A stretch of DNA of 64,000 bases from Brevibacterium oceani (GCF_013623835.1 NZ_JABKDE010000007.1:1-64000); one strand, 5' to 3'. Positions 1 to 10,001 are shown, counted from the first letter of the stretch. Notes: generated from the letters alone by a model not told the origin. Made by a program: numbers and translations.

Positions 1-116
1 CGGTGGTGATAGTGGTGGGGAAACGCCCGGTTAACCGTTCCGATCCCGGTAGCTAAGCCCATTCGCGCTGATGGTACTGCAACTTGGTGGTTGTGGGAGA
101 GTAGGTGACTGCCGCA
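1..116 (+). rRNA. rrf: 5S ribosomal RNA (5' end at or just outside the window edge)
   Basis: The conserved 5S blocks GTGGGGAAACGCCCGGT, AGCTAAGCCC and GTGGGAGAGTAGG appear in the right order and spacing. The first seven visible bases (CGGTGGT) pair fully, with two G-U pairs, with ACTGCCG at 108-114, closing helix I. At most a few 5' bases are missing. The 16S and 23S genes should lie just left of the window on the same strand. Confidence 0.93.
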
Positions 117-129
117 ATATTTTTTGGTG

Positions 130-157
130 GAGGGAGTCTGTTTCGGCAGGCTCCCTC
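130..157 (+). terminator. Terminator of the rRNA operon
   Basis: GAGGGAGTCTG pairs with CAGGCTCCCTC (one G-U pair) across a TTTCGG loop and is followed by the T-rich TTCTTCTTTG. It starts 14 bases after the 5S gene. Confidence 0.85.
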
Positions 158-445
158 TTCTTCTTTGTGTGGTCCTGTCTGACGTGTGGTGTTGGGTGGG
201 GCCTTTCCTGTATTCACCGGGTTGTCGACCATGTGTGGGTGCTGCTGGTGTGGGTGCTGCTGCTGTTGATGGGTGGTGTGGTGTGTGGCTGGCTGGTGGT
301 CGTCGTTGAAGGCGGGGCGCGTTCGTCGAGTGGTGGACGGGTCTGCAGTTAGGTGACGGCTTGAGTGGCGGTCTGCCGGGCGGGTTGTGGGTCGATAGAA
401 GCGATGCGCCTTGAACGACGAGCCGCCGGCCGCTGCCTCGTGGTG
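158..445. other. Intergenic stretch with no recognised gene
   Basis: Between the rRNA terminator and the stop of the leftward acetyltransferase gene. The sequence is rich in TGTG and GGTGG runs. The short reading frames here lack a ribosome binding site and resemble no protein I know. Confidence 0.6.
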
Positions 446-1096
446 TCAGTCGGGCAGGCCGAGGAAGGCTCGGAACGTTTCTGCACCGGCGACTTCGACC
501 TCACCAGGGTGTCGTCGAAAGTCCTCGGAGAACAGCACCATCTTGTTCTCGATCTGCGTGGTGCCATTCTGGCCGATGGTGCGTCGGTCACCGTTGGGGG
601 AGTACCCGAGTTTCTCCGACACCCTTCGGCTCGCGACATTGCCGTCGAAGTAGGCGGTCTCGAACCGCTCAGCTTCGAAGTGCGTGATGAACGCGTCGAT
701 CATGATTCCGCGTGCCCATGTGCCGAGGCCTTTGCCCTGTTCGGCTCGTGCCAGCCACGACCCGGTGGACACCGTGCGTGTCTGAGGGAATCGGCGGCCG
801 GTGACTCCCTGAATACCCACGATTCTTTCCCCGACACGGACCGTGAACTCGATGGTCCAGTCGTCGACGGTGAAATTCGCCCGTGTCGCCCAGTGATACT
901 GAGCCAGATTCCGGGCGATCTGCTCATCGCTGCCCGAATCCCAGCCGACGATGAAAGCCTGTACGCCATTTCGCCTCACACCTCCACGGGCGATCTCAGC
1001 GAGTTCGGGAAGGTCGGCCTCCCGTACTGGCGAGAGCTCCATATCTCCGGAAGACAGACGAAGTGCATACGGCGGCCAGATGTCCTCGATGACCAT
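446..1096 (-). CDS. GNAT family N-acetyltransferase
   Basis: 216-residue protein of the GCN5-related acetyltransferase superfamily, which moves an acetyl group from acetyl-CoA to an amine. The acetyl-CoA loop QGKGLG is at about residues 120-125, and the C-terminal N-x-x-S-x-x-V-x-E-K-L-G-Y motif follows, typical of the RimJ/RimL branch. The frame is open for 56 codons further upstream, but the ATG at 1096 has GGAGGA nine bases before it, and a longer form would run into the divergent gdhA gene. The substrate cannot be told from sequence; small molecules, antibiotics or protein N-termini are all possible. Confidence 0.85.
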   Translation of the reverse strand: MVIEDIWPPYALRLSSGDMELSPVREADLPELAEIARGGVRRNGVQAFIVGWDSGSDEQIARNLAQYHWATRANFTVDDWTIEFTVRVGERIVGIQGVTGRRFPQTRTVSTGSWLARAEQGKGLGTWARGIMIDAFITHFEAERFETAYFDGNVASRRVSEKLGYSPNGDRRTIGQNGTTQIENKMVLFSEDFRRHPGEVEVAGAETFRAFLGLPD

Positions 1097-1134
1097 TCGT
1101 CGCGTTCCTCCATTCCGCATCTCCACGCCGATGA

Positions 1135-2583
<1,449 letters not shown>

Positions 2584-2668
2584 TTCGCTGACGCAGCGGA
2601 TGTCGCGCGGTGCTGCCGCCGGCGCGCCGATCGACATCGCCTGACGAAGAGCCCTGTACCGGGCCGGA

Positions 2669-2687
2669 CAGCTTCGGAAGGAAGCTG
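2669..2687 (+). terminator. Possible gdhA terminator hairpin
   Basis: CAGCTTC and GAAGCTG form a 7-bp stem with a 5-base loop about 85 bases after gdhA. A second small GC hairpin (CCCGC-GCGGG) follows. There is no T tract, so this is weak. Confidence 0.35.
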
Positions 2688-2858
2688 ACCGCCCGCGTGC
2701 GGGGCCCTTCGCGTGTGTGAGACGGAGGGTTGTGGCTGACTTGGTGGGAGACCGAGTGTCCGCAGTTCGTGGAAGGGGCCACCTCGGCACAGGAGATCTC
2801 GGCGGATGTCAGCGGTCATCGGCGATGATCAGTGGTCAACGGGCGCGGTCAGCGACGA

Positions 2859-3374
2859 TCAGCGGGGCCCGATGGTTCCATAGCCCTTGCGCCAACGCAG
2901 CAGAGGCCGACTCGTGCCCGCATTCTCACCCGCACCCATCGCCACCACCTCGCCGACGACGATGTTGTGGGTGGCCACTTCGAGCACCTCGGTGAGTTCG
3001 AGTTCGAACCAGGCGATCGCCTCGGTGAGCACCGGCTGTCCGGCCTGCGGAGCCGGAAAGGTGTCGATGCCTTTGAGAGATCCGTAGAGCGGCTGCCCCG
3101 AAGCTCCGAGGCGTTCGGAGATGTCCCTCTGCTTCGCATTCAGCAGCGAGATCGCGAAATGCGAGCTCACCTCCAGGGTCTCCATCATCCGCGAACCTGA
3201 GTAGATGCTCACGGCCATGGTCGGCGGATCATAGGAGACGTCGAGGAACGAATCGACGGTGATCGCGTGCAGCGCGGTGCCGCGGGTCGCGGAGACGACG
3301 GCGACGGCAGCGGCGATGTCATCACTGAGCTCCCGATAGCGTTCTGTGAGGGATTCGTCGTGGGCCTGGTCCAT
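2859..3374 (-). CDS. Flavin reductase domain protein
   Basis: 171-residue protein resembling the flavin reductase-like, FMN-binding split-barrel family (DIM6/NTAB type), which either reduce flavin with NAD(P)H for a partner monooxygenase or act alone. The family pattern is visible: TRGTALHAITVDSFLDVSYDPP near residues 30-50, SSHFAISLLNAKQRDISERL near 70-90, and an acidic segment with EVLEVATHNIVVGEVV near 130. No monooxygenase gene is adjacent, so the partner is unknown. The ATG at 3374 has TAGAAT 7 nt upstream, consistent with a leaderless transcript that fixes this start. Confidence 0.82.
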   Translation of the reverse strand: MDQAHDESLTERYRELSDDIAAAVAVVSATRGTALHAITVDSFLDVSYDPPTMAVSIYSGSRMMETLEVSSHFAISLLNAKQRDISERLGASGQPLYGSLKGIDTFPAPQAGQPVLTEAIAWFELELTEVLEVATHNIVVGEVVAMGAGENAGTSRPLLRWRKGYGTIGPR

Positions 3375-3381
3375 GACTCAC

Positions 3382-3387
3382 ATTCTA
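3382..3387 (-). promoter_or_regulatory. -10 box of the flavin reductase gene (leaderless)
   Basis: TAGAAT on the minus strand, 7 nt before the ATG at 3374, so transcription should start at or next to the start codon. It lies only 6 bp from the -10 box of the divergent DUF3039 gene. Confidence 0.6.
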
Positions 3388-3393
3388 GGGAAC

Positions 3394-3399
3394 TACAAT
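3394..3399 (+). promoter_or_regulatory. -10 box of the DUF3039 gene (leaderless)
   Basis: TACAAT followed by 6 nt and then the ATG at 3406. No good -35 box is visible; the -35 position falls on the start codon region of the divergent flavin reductase gene. Confidence 0.6.
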
Positions 3400-3405
3400 G
3401 GAGCC

Positions 3406-3660
3406 ATGACCATTCCAGCTTCAGGCGGTTCAGCAACGATCGAGCGCGAGCAGTCCGAGCAGCTTGTCGAGCCCGGAGACCACGAGCGCTTCAGCCACTA
3501 CGCTCCCAAGGACAAGATCATGGAGTCCATGGTGACCGGGACTCCGCTGATCGCCTTGTGCGGAAAGGTGTGGGTGCCCACTCGCGACCCGGAGCGGTTC
3601 CCGATCTGCCCCAAGTGCAAAGAGATCTACGAGACGATGTCCGAAGGACCGCAGGAGTAG
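3406..3660 (+). CDS. DUF3039 zinc-ribbon-like small protein
   Basis: 84-residue protein of family DUF3039, found across Actinobacteria and uncharacterised. It has a likely metal site: Cys52 plus Cys68 and Cys71 (CPKC), with His26 and His31 as possible fourth ligands. Its TAG stop is followed directly by the ATG of a superfamily 2 helicase, so the two are cotranscribed and perhaps translationally coupled. Start chosen at 3406 because of the -10 box 6 nt upstream; the frame is open further 5' but would overlap the divergent gene. A role as helicase accessory or nucleic-acid-binding factor is inference from the pairing. Confidence 0.85.
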   Translation: MTIPASGGSATIEREQSEQLVEPGDHERFSHYAPKDKIMESMVTGTPLIALCGKVWVPTRDPERFPICPKCKEIYETMSEGPQE

Positions 3661-5454
3661 ATGTCCGCGGAACGTCTCCCATCAGCACCTGGGACCTCCG
3701 CTGCAGAACAACTTCCACCGGCTTTCCCCGAACGCGCCGCTTGGGGAACGGCCGGAAAGTTGCGTGCGTGGCAGGCGGAGGCCCTCGAACTCTACTTCCA
3801 GAAGCAGCCGAAGGACTTCCTGGCCGTCGCGACTCCCGGCGCCGGTAAGACCACATTCGCTCTGCGTCTGGCCGCCGAACTCCTGGCTCAGCGAGTCGTC
3901 AACCGCGTCACCGTCGTCGCCCCCACCGAACATCTCAAGGTGCAGTGGGCCGATTCAGCGGCGCGTGTCGGCATCAAACTCGACCCCCACTTCAAGAACT
4001 CCCAGGGCAGGCACGCACCCGGCTTCCACGGAGTGGCACTGACCTACGCCCAGGTGGCAGCGAAGCCGGTCCTCCACCACAACCGGACCGCCGCCGGCCG
4101 CACACTCGTCATCCTCGACGAGGTCCATCACGGCGGTGACGCACTGTCATGGGGCGACGCGGTCCGGGAGGCCTTCGGCCCGGCGGTGCGCCGACTGTCC
4201 CTGACAGGAACCCCGTTCCGATCGGACACCTCACCGATCCCGTTCGTCACCTACGCTCCCGACGAGAACGGCATCCGCACCTCGGTGGCGGACTACTCCT
4301 ACGGATACGGCCGCGCGCTCAAGGACTCCGTCGTCCGACCCGTCCTCTTCCTCGCCTACGCCGGGGCCATGAGCTGGCGAACCAAGGCCGGCGACGAGAT
4401 GTCCCACGTCCTCGGTGAGGAGACGACGAAGGACATCAACGCACAGGCCTGGCGCACAGCGCTCGACCCCAAGGGCGACTGGATCCCAGCCGTGCTCAAA
4501 GCCGCCGACCTCCGGCTGACCGAGGTCCGCCGCACCGTCCCCGACGCCGGCGGCCTCGTCATCGCCACCGACCAGGAGGCGGCCCGCGCCTACGCCAAAC
4601 GCCTCCACGACATCACCGGTGAGAAGCCGACCGTCGTGCTCTCCGACGAGGCCGGTGCATCGGAGCGGATCGAGCAGTTCCAGAACTCCACCGACAGGTG
4701 GATGGTGGCCGTGCGAATGGTCTCCGAAGGCGTCGACGTCCCACGTCTGTGTGTCGGTGTCTACGCGACCTCGTCATCGACCCCGCTGTTCTTCGCTCAG
4801 GCGATCGGGCGCTTCGTGCGTGCTCGCAAACGCGGAGAGACCGCCTCGGTGTTCCTGCCTTCCGTGCCGGTCCTGCTGGCGCTGGCGAACACGATGGAGG
4901 TCGAACGCGACCACGCCCTCGATCGTCCGACGAACGAAGACGAGAACGACGTCGTCGTCTTCGACGAGCAGGCCATGGAACAGGCGAACCGGAACGAAGG
5001 CGCCTCATCCGACCAGCTCGGCTCCTTCGAAGCCCTCGGCGCCGAAGCCCTGTTCGACCGTGTCCTCTACGACGGCGGCGAATTCGGCACCGGCGGTGCC
5101 ATCGGTTCGGAGGACGAACTCGACTTCATCGGGATCCCCGGACTGCTCGAACCCGATCAGGTCCACGAACTGCTGCGCACCCAGCAGGCCAGGCAGGCCA
5201 AACGGAAGACCGCAGCGACACCGCCACAGCCGGAGACGGCCACCAGCGAACTCGAGCACCGGGCGATGAAGGAAGAGCGCAACCAGCTGCAGAGCCTCGT
5301 CGGCGCTTGGTCACGCCGTACCGGCACCCCGCATCAGAACGTGCACGTCGAACTGCGCAAGGCCTGCGGGGGACCGGCCGTGGCTCAGGCCACCCGCGAA
5401 CAGATCCAGGCCCGGATCGCGAAGCTGCAGGGCTGGTTCGTCGGCAAGAAGTGA
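3661..5454 (+). CDS. DEAD/DEAH-box superfamily 2 helicase
   Basis: 597-residue helicase of the SF2 restriction-helicase type. Walker A ATPGAGKTT is at residues 57-65, the DEVH Walker B box at 153-156, motif III as LTGTP at about 181, and motif VI QAIGRFVRARK near 380. The C-terminal third (about 430-597) is charged and may be a nucleic-acid-binding or partner domain. GGAG lies just before the DUF3039 stop and serves this ATG. The pair with DUF3039 is common in Actinobacteria but its substrate, RNA or DNA, is not known to me. It ends 12 bases from the convergent pncB gene. Confidence 0.88.
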   Translation: MSAERLPSAPGTSAAEQLPPAFPERAAWGTAGKLRAWQAEALELYFQKQPKDFLAVATPGAGKTTFALRLAAELLAQRVVNRVTVVAPTEHLKVQWADSAARVGIKLDPHFKNSQGRHAPGFHGVALTYAQVAAKPVLHHNRTAAGRTLVILDEVHHGGDALSWGDAVREAFGPAVRRLSLTGTPFRSDTSPIPFVTYAPDENGIRTSVADYSYGYGRALKDSVVRPVLFLAYAGAMSWRTKAGDEMSHVLGEETTKDINAQAWRTALDPKGDWIPAVLKAADLRLTEVRRTVPDAGGLVIATDQEAARAYAKRLHDITGEKPTVVLSDEAGASERIEQFQNSTDRWMVAVRMVSEGVDVPRLCVGVYATSSSTPLFFAQAIGRFVRARKRGETASVFLPSVPVLLALANTMEVERDHALDRPTNEDENDVVVFDEQAMEQANRNEGASSDQLGSFEALGAEALFDRVLYDGGEFGTGGAIGSEDELDFIGIPGLLEPDQVHELLRTQQARQAKRKTAATPPQPETATSELEHRAMKEERNQLQSLVGAWSRRTGTPHQNVHVELRKACGGPAVAQATREQIQARIAKLQGWFVGKK

Positions 5455-5466
5455 CGCCGGTCGCGT

Positions 5467-6786
5467 TCAGTCTGTGTAGAAGACGGTCGGGATAGCCGGT
5501 TCGCCGTCCTGCAGACGGCGAGCCGAGCGCGGCAGCTCGGCCAGAGACTCGTCGTGGCGGGCACAGGCCTTCTTCACTCCGGCGGCACCGATGAAGTCCT
5601 CGTCGACCTCACCGTCGATGACGAGATCGACGCTGAGCCGACGTCCCTCGCCGACGTCTCCGGGCAGGGACGGAATGCCGACGGCCTCCTCGACGGCGAT
5701 CGCACCGTCGATGAGTCTCAGCGCCTCCTTGTGCCCGCCCCGCGAGGGTTTGCCGGACGAGTGCTTGGCCACGGACGTCCATTCCCCGGCTTCGTCGGCG
5801 CGCGCCACGAGCTTGTACACCAGGCCGGCCGCCGGTGCTCCGGACCCAGTGACGACGCGAGTGCCGACGCCGTAGGAATCGACGGGGGAGGCCGCCAAGG
5901 CCGCGATCGCATACTCGTCGAGGTCGCTCGTGACCGTGATCGTCGTGTCATGGGCGCCGAGGCGGTCCAGCCCGTCCCGGACCTCCCTGGCCTGCTCGAT
6001 GAGATCCCCGGAATCGATCCGCACCCCGCCGAGGTCCGTGCCGGCCAGTTCGACCGCGGTCGCCAGCGCGTCCTCGACGTCGTAGGTGTCGAGCAGGAGA
6101 GTCGTGTCCTGGCCCAGCGACTTCAGCTGAGCGGCGAAGGCCTCACGCTCGGAATCATGGAGGAGGGTGAAGGAATGCGCCGAGGTGCCGATCGTGCGCA
6201 GCCCGTACCTCAGTCCTGCAGCCAGATTCGACGTCGACGCGAAACCGCCGATGACGGCCGCCCGTGCCGCAGCCACTGCGGCATGCTCGTTCGTTCGTCG
6301 TCCGCCCATCTCCGCACACGGGCGATCACCGGCGGCCTGCGCCATCCGAGAGGCCGCCGAGGCGACCGCGCAGTCATAGTTCATCGCCGAGAGGATGAGC
6401 GTCTCGAGGATGACGCCCTCGGCGAACGTCGATTCGATCGTCAGCAGCGGTGAACCGGGGAAGTAGACTTCACCCTCGGCATAGCCGCGGATGGTCCCGG
6501 AGAACCGGTAGTTCGCCAGCCAGTCGATGGTGCGATCGTCGACGATCTGCTCACGGCTGAGATACGACAGCTCCGCATCGTCGAAGCGGAAATCCCGGAT
6601 CATCTCGAGGATCCGCCCGGTGCCGGCGACGACACCGTAGCGACGACCGGCAGGAAGTGTGCGGCCGAAGACTTCGAAGAGGCTCTTGCGGTGTGCGGCG
6701 CCCGATTCCAAGGCGGCCTGCACCATCGTCAATTCGTACTGATCCGTGAAGAATGCCGTCGAATCGGTGCGTGTGAGATCACTCAT
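5467..6786 (-). CDS. pncB: Nicotinate phosphoribosyltransferase
   Basis: Converts nicotinate, PRPP and ATP to nicotinate mononucleotide in the Preiss-Handler branch of NAD salvage. At 439 residues it matches the family length. Visible motifs include FFTDQYELTM at the N-terminus, GGRRTNEHAAVAAARAA, GTSAHSF with the likely catalytic histidine near residue 207, and GGVRIDSGDL for phosphoribosyl binding. The ATG has TAAGAT 7 nt upstream, so the mRNA is probably leaderless. It is divergent from clpS, sharing a 52-base promoter region. Confidence 0.95.
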   Translation of the reverse strand: MSDLTRTDSTAFFTDQYELTMVQAALESGAAHRKSLFEVFGRTLPAGRRYGVVAGTGRILEMIRDFRFDDAELSYLSREQIVDDRTIDWLANYRFSGTIRGYAEGEVYFPGSPLLTIESTFAEGVILETLILSAMNYDCAVASAASRMAQAAGDRPCAEMGGRRTNEHAAVAAARAAVIGGFASTSNLAAGLRYGLRTIGTSAHSFTLLHDSEREAFAAQLKSLGQDTTLLLDTYDVEDALATAVELAGTDLGGVRIDSGDLIEQAREVRDGLDRLGAHDTTITVTSDLDEYAIAALAASPVDSYGVGTRVVTGSGAPAAGLVYKLVARADEAGEWTSVAKHSSGKPSRGGHKEALRLIDGAIAVEEAVGIPSLPGDVGEGRRLSVDLVIDGEVDEDFIGAAGVKKACARHDESLAELPRSARRLQDGEPAIPTVFYTD

Positions 6787-6793
6787 AGGCGCG

Positions 6794-6799
6794 ATCTTA
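6794..6799 (-). promoter_or_regulatory. -10 box of pncB (leaderless)
   Basis: TAAGAT on the minus strand with a 7-nt spacer to the pncB ATG at 6786. Confidence 0.55.
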
Positions 6800-6826
6800 C
6801 GTCACGACAGCGTCAGTCTTCTGCCG

Positions 6827-6832
6827 TAAGCT
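6827..6832 (+). promoter_or_regulatory. -10 box of clpS (leaderless)
   Basis: TAAGCT, then 6 nt, then the GTG start of clpS at 6839. A weak -35 candidate, ACGACA at 6804-6809, lies 17 bp upstream. Confidence 0.6.
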
Positions 6833-6838
6833 GGAAAC

Positions 6839-7144
6839 GTGAGCAATCCAACGACACCAGTTCTGGAGCCGGACGTCGACGTCCGACCGGTCGAAGACCT
6901 GGCCAAGCCCTGGCGGACCGTGGTCTTCAACGACCCGGTCAATCTCATGAGCTATGTCAGCTTCGTGTTCCAGAGCTACTTCGGCTATTCCGAGGACAAA
7001 GCCGATTCACTTATGCTCGAAGTCCACGAGAACGGCCGCTCCGTCGTCGCCACCGGTGGTCGCGAAGCGATGGAGCGGGACACCCAAGCGATGCACGAAT
7101 ACGGCCTCTGGGCCGCATGCCAACCCGATTCAGGATCCGACTGA
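6839..7144 (+). CDS. clpS: ATP-dependent Clp protease adaptor ClpS
   Basis: 101-residue N-recognin that binds N-degron substrates and delivers them to the ClpA/ClpC unfoldase. The family core is clear: PWRTVVFNDPVNLMSYVSFV at residues 24-43, FGYSEDKADSLMLEVHENG and VVATGGREAMERD. The Asn-Asp pair and downstream helices form the N-degron pocket in known ClpS proteins. GTG start supported by the -10 box exactly 6 nt upstream. First gene of an operon with DUF2017, an MBL hydrolase, rph and rdgB. Confidence 0.95.
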   Translation: MSNPTTPVLEPDVDVRPVEDLAKPWRTVVFNDPVNLMSYVSFVFQSYFGYSEDKADSLMLEVHENGRSVVATGGREAMERDTQAMHEYGLWAACQPDSGSD

Positions 7145-7147
7145 GAT

Positions 7148-7726
7148 ATGGCCGCCATCGACGCTCGTGGGGACGACATCGTCCTCAGACTCGAGGACAA
7201 CGAACGTTCTCTCATGCTCACGGTCTTCACCGACCTCGCCGAACTCCTGTCCGAGGCCGACGACGGTGATGCAGACCGACCGGACTCGGAGAACTGGGAA
7301 GCCCGGCTCAGACTCGTCGATCGCCCTCGCCCCGAGGACCCGGCGCTGCTGCGGCTGCTGCCCGATGTCGACCCCGACGACGAAGAACGCTCCGCCGAGT
7401 TCCGGCGGCTCACCGAATACGACCTCAAACAGGCCAAGGCGCACAATGTGCGCATCGTGCTGCTGGGACTGAGCAAGAGCAGCGACATCACCCTGACCCA
7501 CGACGAGGTCCTGGCCTGGATGAAGGGACTCAACGACCTGCGGCTCGTGTTCGCCGTGCGCCTGGGCATCGATTCCGAGGAAGCGCAGGAGGAGAAATAC
7601 GCCCACCGCGAGGACCTCTCCGAATCGGAAGACCTCACCCTGACCCTGTACGATTTCCTGACCTGGATTCAGGACCGACTGACGTCGACCTTGCTGGACC
7701 AAGCGCAAGGGGATGACGAGACATGA
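7148..7726 (+). CDS. DUF2017 family protein
   Basis: 192-residue acidic, mostly helical protein of family DUF2017, which in Actinobacteria almost always follows clpS. It starts 3 bases after the clpS stop and overlaps the next gene by 4 bases (ATGA), so it is in the same operon. N-terminal strand-rich part, then LLRLLPDVDPDDEERSAEF near residue 72 and a helical C-terminus. Function unknown; the constant link with clpS suggests a role in regulated proteolysis, which is inference. Confidence 0.85.
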   Translation: MAAIDARGDDIVLRLEDNERSLMLTVFTDLAELLSEADDGDADRPDSENWEARLRLVDRPRPEDPALLRLLPDVDPDDEERSAEFRRLTEYDLKQAKAHNVRIVLLGLSKSSDITLTHDEVLAWMKGLNDLRLVFAVRLGIDSEEAQEEKYAHREDLSESEDLTLTLYDFLTWIQDRLTSTLLDQAQGDDET

Positions 7727-8544
7727 AACTCACTGCCATCGGCACCGCCGGCTCCTTCCCCGGGCGAGGCACCCTCGCCAGCTGCTATCTCATCGAATCC
7801 GACGAGGACACGCCCACCCGCATCATCCTCGACCTCGGCTCGGGAGCGCTCAGCCCGCTCCAGCAGACGATCGACACCGATCGTCTGTCGGCAATCGTGC
7901 TCAGCCACCTGCACCCTGACCACTGCATGGACATGACCGGTCTCTACGTCAAGCACTGCTTCGACCCGAAGTACTTCAACGGCGACATCTCCGACACCGG
8001 CACGATCCGCACCCGCACCCCGGTGCTCGCGCCTCCCGGTGCGAAGGACCGGCTGACCCGCGCTTACTACACCGATCCCGGTCGGTCCCCGGTCGCCAAC
8101 GGAGGAGACGATTCGGACTTCGACCACGCCTTCGAGTTCTCCGACCTCGACCACGGCAGCCGACACCAGATCGGAACGCTGACGATCGAGTCCTTCCTCG
8201 TCGACCATCCCGTCGAGACCTACGCACTGCGGATCACCGATGCCAAGGGCAGCGTCATCACCTATTCCGGTGACAGCGACGAATGCGACAACCTCGTCGC
8301 CGCCGCCGAAGGCGCCGATCTCTTCCTCTGCGAGTCCGCCTTCCAAGAGGACCGTGACACCGCTCGTGGCATCCACCTCACCGGAAAGCGAGCCGGGCGA
8401 GTGGCCCAGAACGCCGAGGTGGCTTCGCTCGTGCTCACCCACATCCCGATCTGGACCGACTGCTCCATCGTTCGTGGTGAGGCAGCCGGCGAGTTCCACG
8501 GTCCCATCGAACTCGCCAAACCCGGAGCCACCTGGACCGTGTGA
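7723..8544 (+). CDS. MBL-fold metallohydrolase (Rv1339-like phosphodiesterase candidate)
   Basis: 273-residue metallo-beta-lactamase-fold hydrolase. The metal motif H-x-H-x-D-H is SHLHPDH, giving His62, His64, Asp66 and His67; later ligands are in YSGDSDECDNL (near 188) and the C-terminal LTHIPIW. The order MBL-rph-rdgB matches mycobacterial Rv1339-rphA-Rv1341. Rv1339 has been described as an atypical class II cyclic-AMP phosphodiesterase, so a cyclic nucleotide phosphodiesterase role is plausible here but not shown. The mycobacterial murI usually just upstream is absent. Overlaps DUF2017 by 4 bases. Confidence 0.88.
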   Translation: MKLTAIGTAGSFPGRGTLASCYLIESDEDTPTRIILDLGSGALSPLQQTIDTDRLSAIVLSHLHPDHCMDMTGLYVKHCFDPKYFNGDISDTGTIRTRTPVLAPPGAKDRLTRAYYTDPGRSPVANGGDDSDFDHAFEFSDLDHGSRHQIGTLTIESFLVDHPVETYALRITDAKGSVITYSGDSDECDNLVAAAEGADLFLCESAFQEDRDTARGIHLTGKRAGRVAQNAEVASLVLTHIPIWTDCSIVRGEAAGEFHGPIELAKPGATWTV

Positions 8545-8639
8545 GTCCGGCGCCTTCGCGCCTGGCACGTGTGAGCTCGGGCGAAGCGGCATGAGCCGCA
8601 GCAGAAGAATCCGCAACGACGAAACGAAAGAGGCAGACA

Positions 8640-9362
8640 GTGCGCGCAGACGGCCGTCAGGCAGACGAACTCCGTGAAGTCAGGATCACCCCCGACTGGA
8701 TCAACACCGCAGAAGGGTCAGCTCTTATCGAGTTCGGCAACACCCGCGTCCTCTGCGCGGCCTCGCTGACCGAAGGCGTGCCCCGCTGGCTCAAGGGCCA
8801 GGGCCGCGGCTGGGTCACCGCCGAATACGCCATGCTGCCGCGGGCCACCGATTCCCGCAGCACGCGAGAGTCCGTCAAGGGCAAACAGGGCGGCCGCACC
8901 CACGAGATCTCCCGGCTCATCGGCCGCAGCCTGCGCGCGGTCATCGACATGGAGAAGCTGGGAGAGAACACGCTCGTCCTCGACTGCGACGTCCTCCAGG
9001 CCGACGGAGGGACCCGCACCGCCTCGATCACCGGTGCCTATGTGGCGCTGGCCAAAGCCATCGACAAGGGTCGGTCGACCGGGCTCATCCCCGCCGCCCA
9101 CAACCCGATCATCGACTCCATCTCCGCCATCAGCGTCGGCATCATCGACGGGCAACCCCTGCTGGATCTGCCCTACGTCGAGGACTCCCGCGCCGAGACG
9201 GACATGAACGTCGTCATGACCGGATCGGGCAAGTTCGTCGAAGTCCAGGGAACCGCCGAGGGTGCGCCGTTCGACCGCGATGAACTCGGCCAGCTGCTCG
9301 ACCTCGCGACCAAGGGCTGCACCGATCTCACCCGCATCCAGAACGAGGTGCTCGGACAGTGA
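8640..9362 (+). CDS. rph: Ribonuclease PH
   Basis: 240-residue phosphorolytic 3'-5' exoribonuclease that trims tRNA 3' ends. It begins [15 protein letters not shown] like other RNase PH proteins, and shows [24 protein letters not shown], the [13 protein letters not shown] helix and [19 protein letters not shown] with phosphate- and RNA-binding residues. GTG start with AAAGAGG upstream. It overlaps rdgB by 4 bases (GTGA). Functional partners in the operon act on RNA and nucleotide quality control. Confidence 0.95.
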   Translation: MRADGRQADELREVRITPDWINTAEGSALIEFGNTRVLCAASLTEGVPRWLKGQGRGWVTAEYAMLPRATDSRSTRESVKGKQGGRTHEISRLIGRSLRAVIDMEKLGENTLVLDCDVLQADGGTRTASITGAYVALAKAIDKGRSTGLIPAAHNPIIDSISAISVGIIDGQPLLDLPYVEDSRAETDMNVVMTGSGKFVEVQGTAEGAPFDRDELGQLLDLATKGCTDLTRIQNEVLGQ

Positions 9363-9964
9363 CGACGCTCGTCCTCGCCACTCACAACGAAGGCAAGAAG
9401 CGGGAGCTGCTGACCATTCTCAGCCCCGTCCTCGGCGCCGACACCACGGTGCTCACCGCCGCCGAGGCGGGCCTCGACGATGTCCCCGAGACCGGAGTGA
9501 CCTTCATCGAGAACGCGCTCATCAAGGCCCGCGCTGCCGCGATGGCCACCGGGAGGACCGCCATCGCCGACGACTCGGGCATCAGCGTCGACGTCCTCGG
9601 CGGGGCACCGGGCATCTTCTCCGCTCGATGGTCGGGCACACACGGCGACGACCGGGCCAACCTCGACCTCCTGCTCGCACAGCTGAGCGACATCGCCGAG
9701 GAGCACCGGGGCGCCCAGTTCCGGTGTGCCGCGGCGGCCGTGACCGCGGACGGCCGAGAATTCACCGCCGAGGGCGTCATGCCCGGTTCCCTGGCGACCG
9801 AACCCCGAGGCGAGAACGGCTTCGGCTACGACCCGATCTTCGTGCCCGAAGGCTCGACGATCAGCGCCGCACAGATGAGCGCCGAAGAGAAGAACTCCCG
9901 CTCCCACCGCAGGATCGCCTTCGACGCACTTGCAGAGATCCTCGCCGCCGAACCCGACCTCTGA
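9359..9964 (+). CDS. rdgB: RdgB/HAM1 non-canonical purine NTP pyrophosphatase
   Basis: 201-residue enzyme that hydrolyses XTP, ITP and dITP to monophosphates, cleaning the nucleotide pool. Family motifs are present: [10 protein letters not shown] at residues 8-17, the [17 protein letters not shown] metal region near 78-95, [11 protein letters not shown] near 150 and the terminal [13 protein letters not shown] start overlaps the rph stop. Last gene of the clpS operon; a GC-rich hairpin follows. Confidence 0.95.
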   Translation: MTTLVLATHNEGKKRELLTILSPVLGADTTVLTAAEAGLDDVPETGVTFIENALIKARAAAMATGRTAIADDSGISVDVLGGAPGIFSARWSGTHGDDRANLDLLLAQLSDIAEEHRGAQFRCAAAAVTADGREFTAEGVMPGSLATEPRGENGFGYDPIFVPEGSTISAAQMSAEEKNSRSHRRIAFDALAEILAAEPDL

Positions 9965-9970
9965 GCGGCG

Positions 9971-10001
9971 GGCCTGGGCTTCTGAGAAGCGGGCCCAGGC
10001 C
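9971..10001 (+). terminator. Hairpin after the clpS-rdgB operon
   Basis: GGCCTGGGC pairs with GCCCAGGCC (9 bp) around an inner GCTTC-TGA-GAAGC element, 7 bases after the rdgB stop. It lacks a T tract. Confidence 0.5.
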
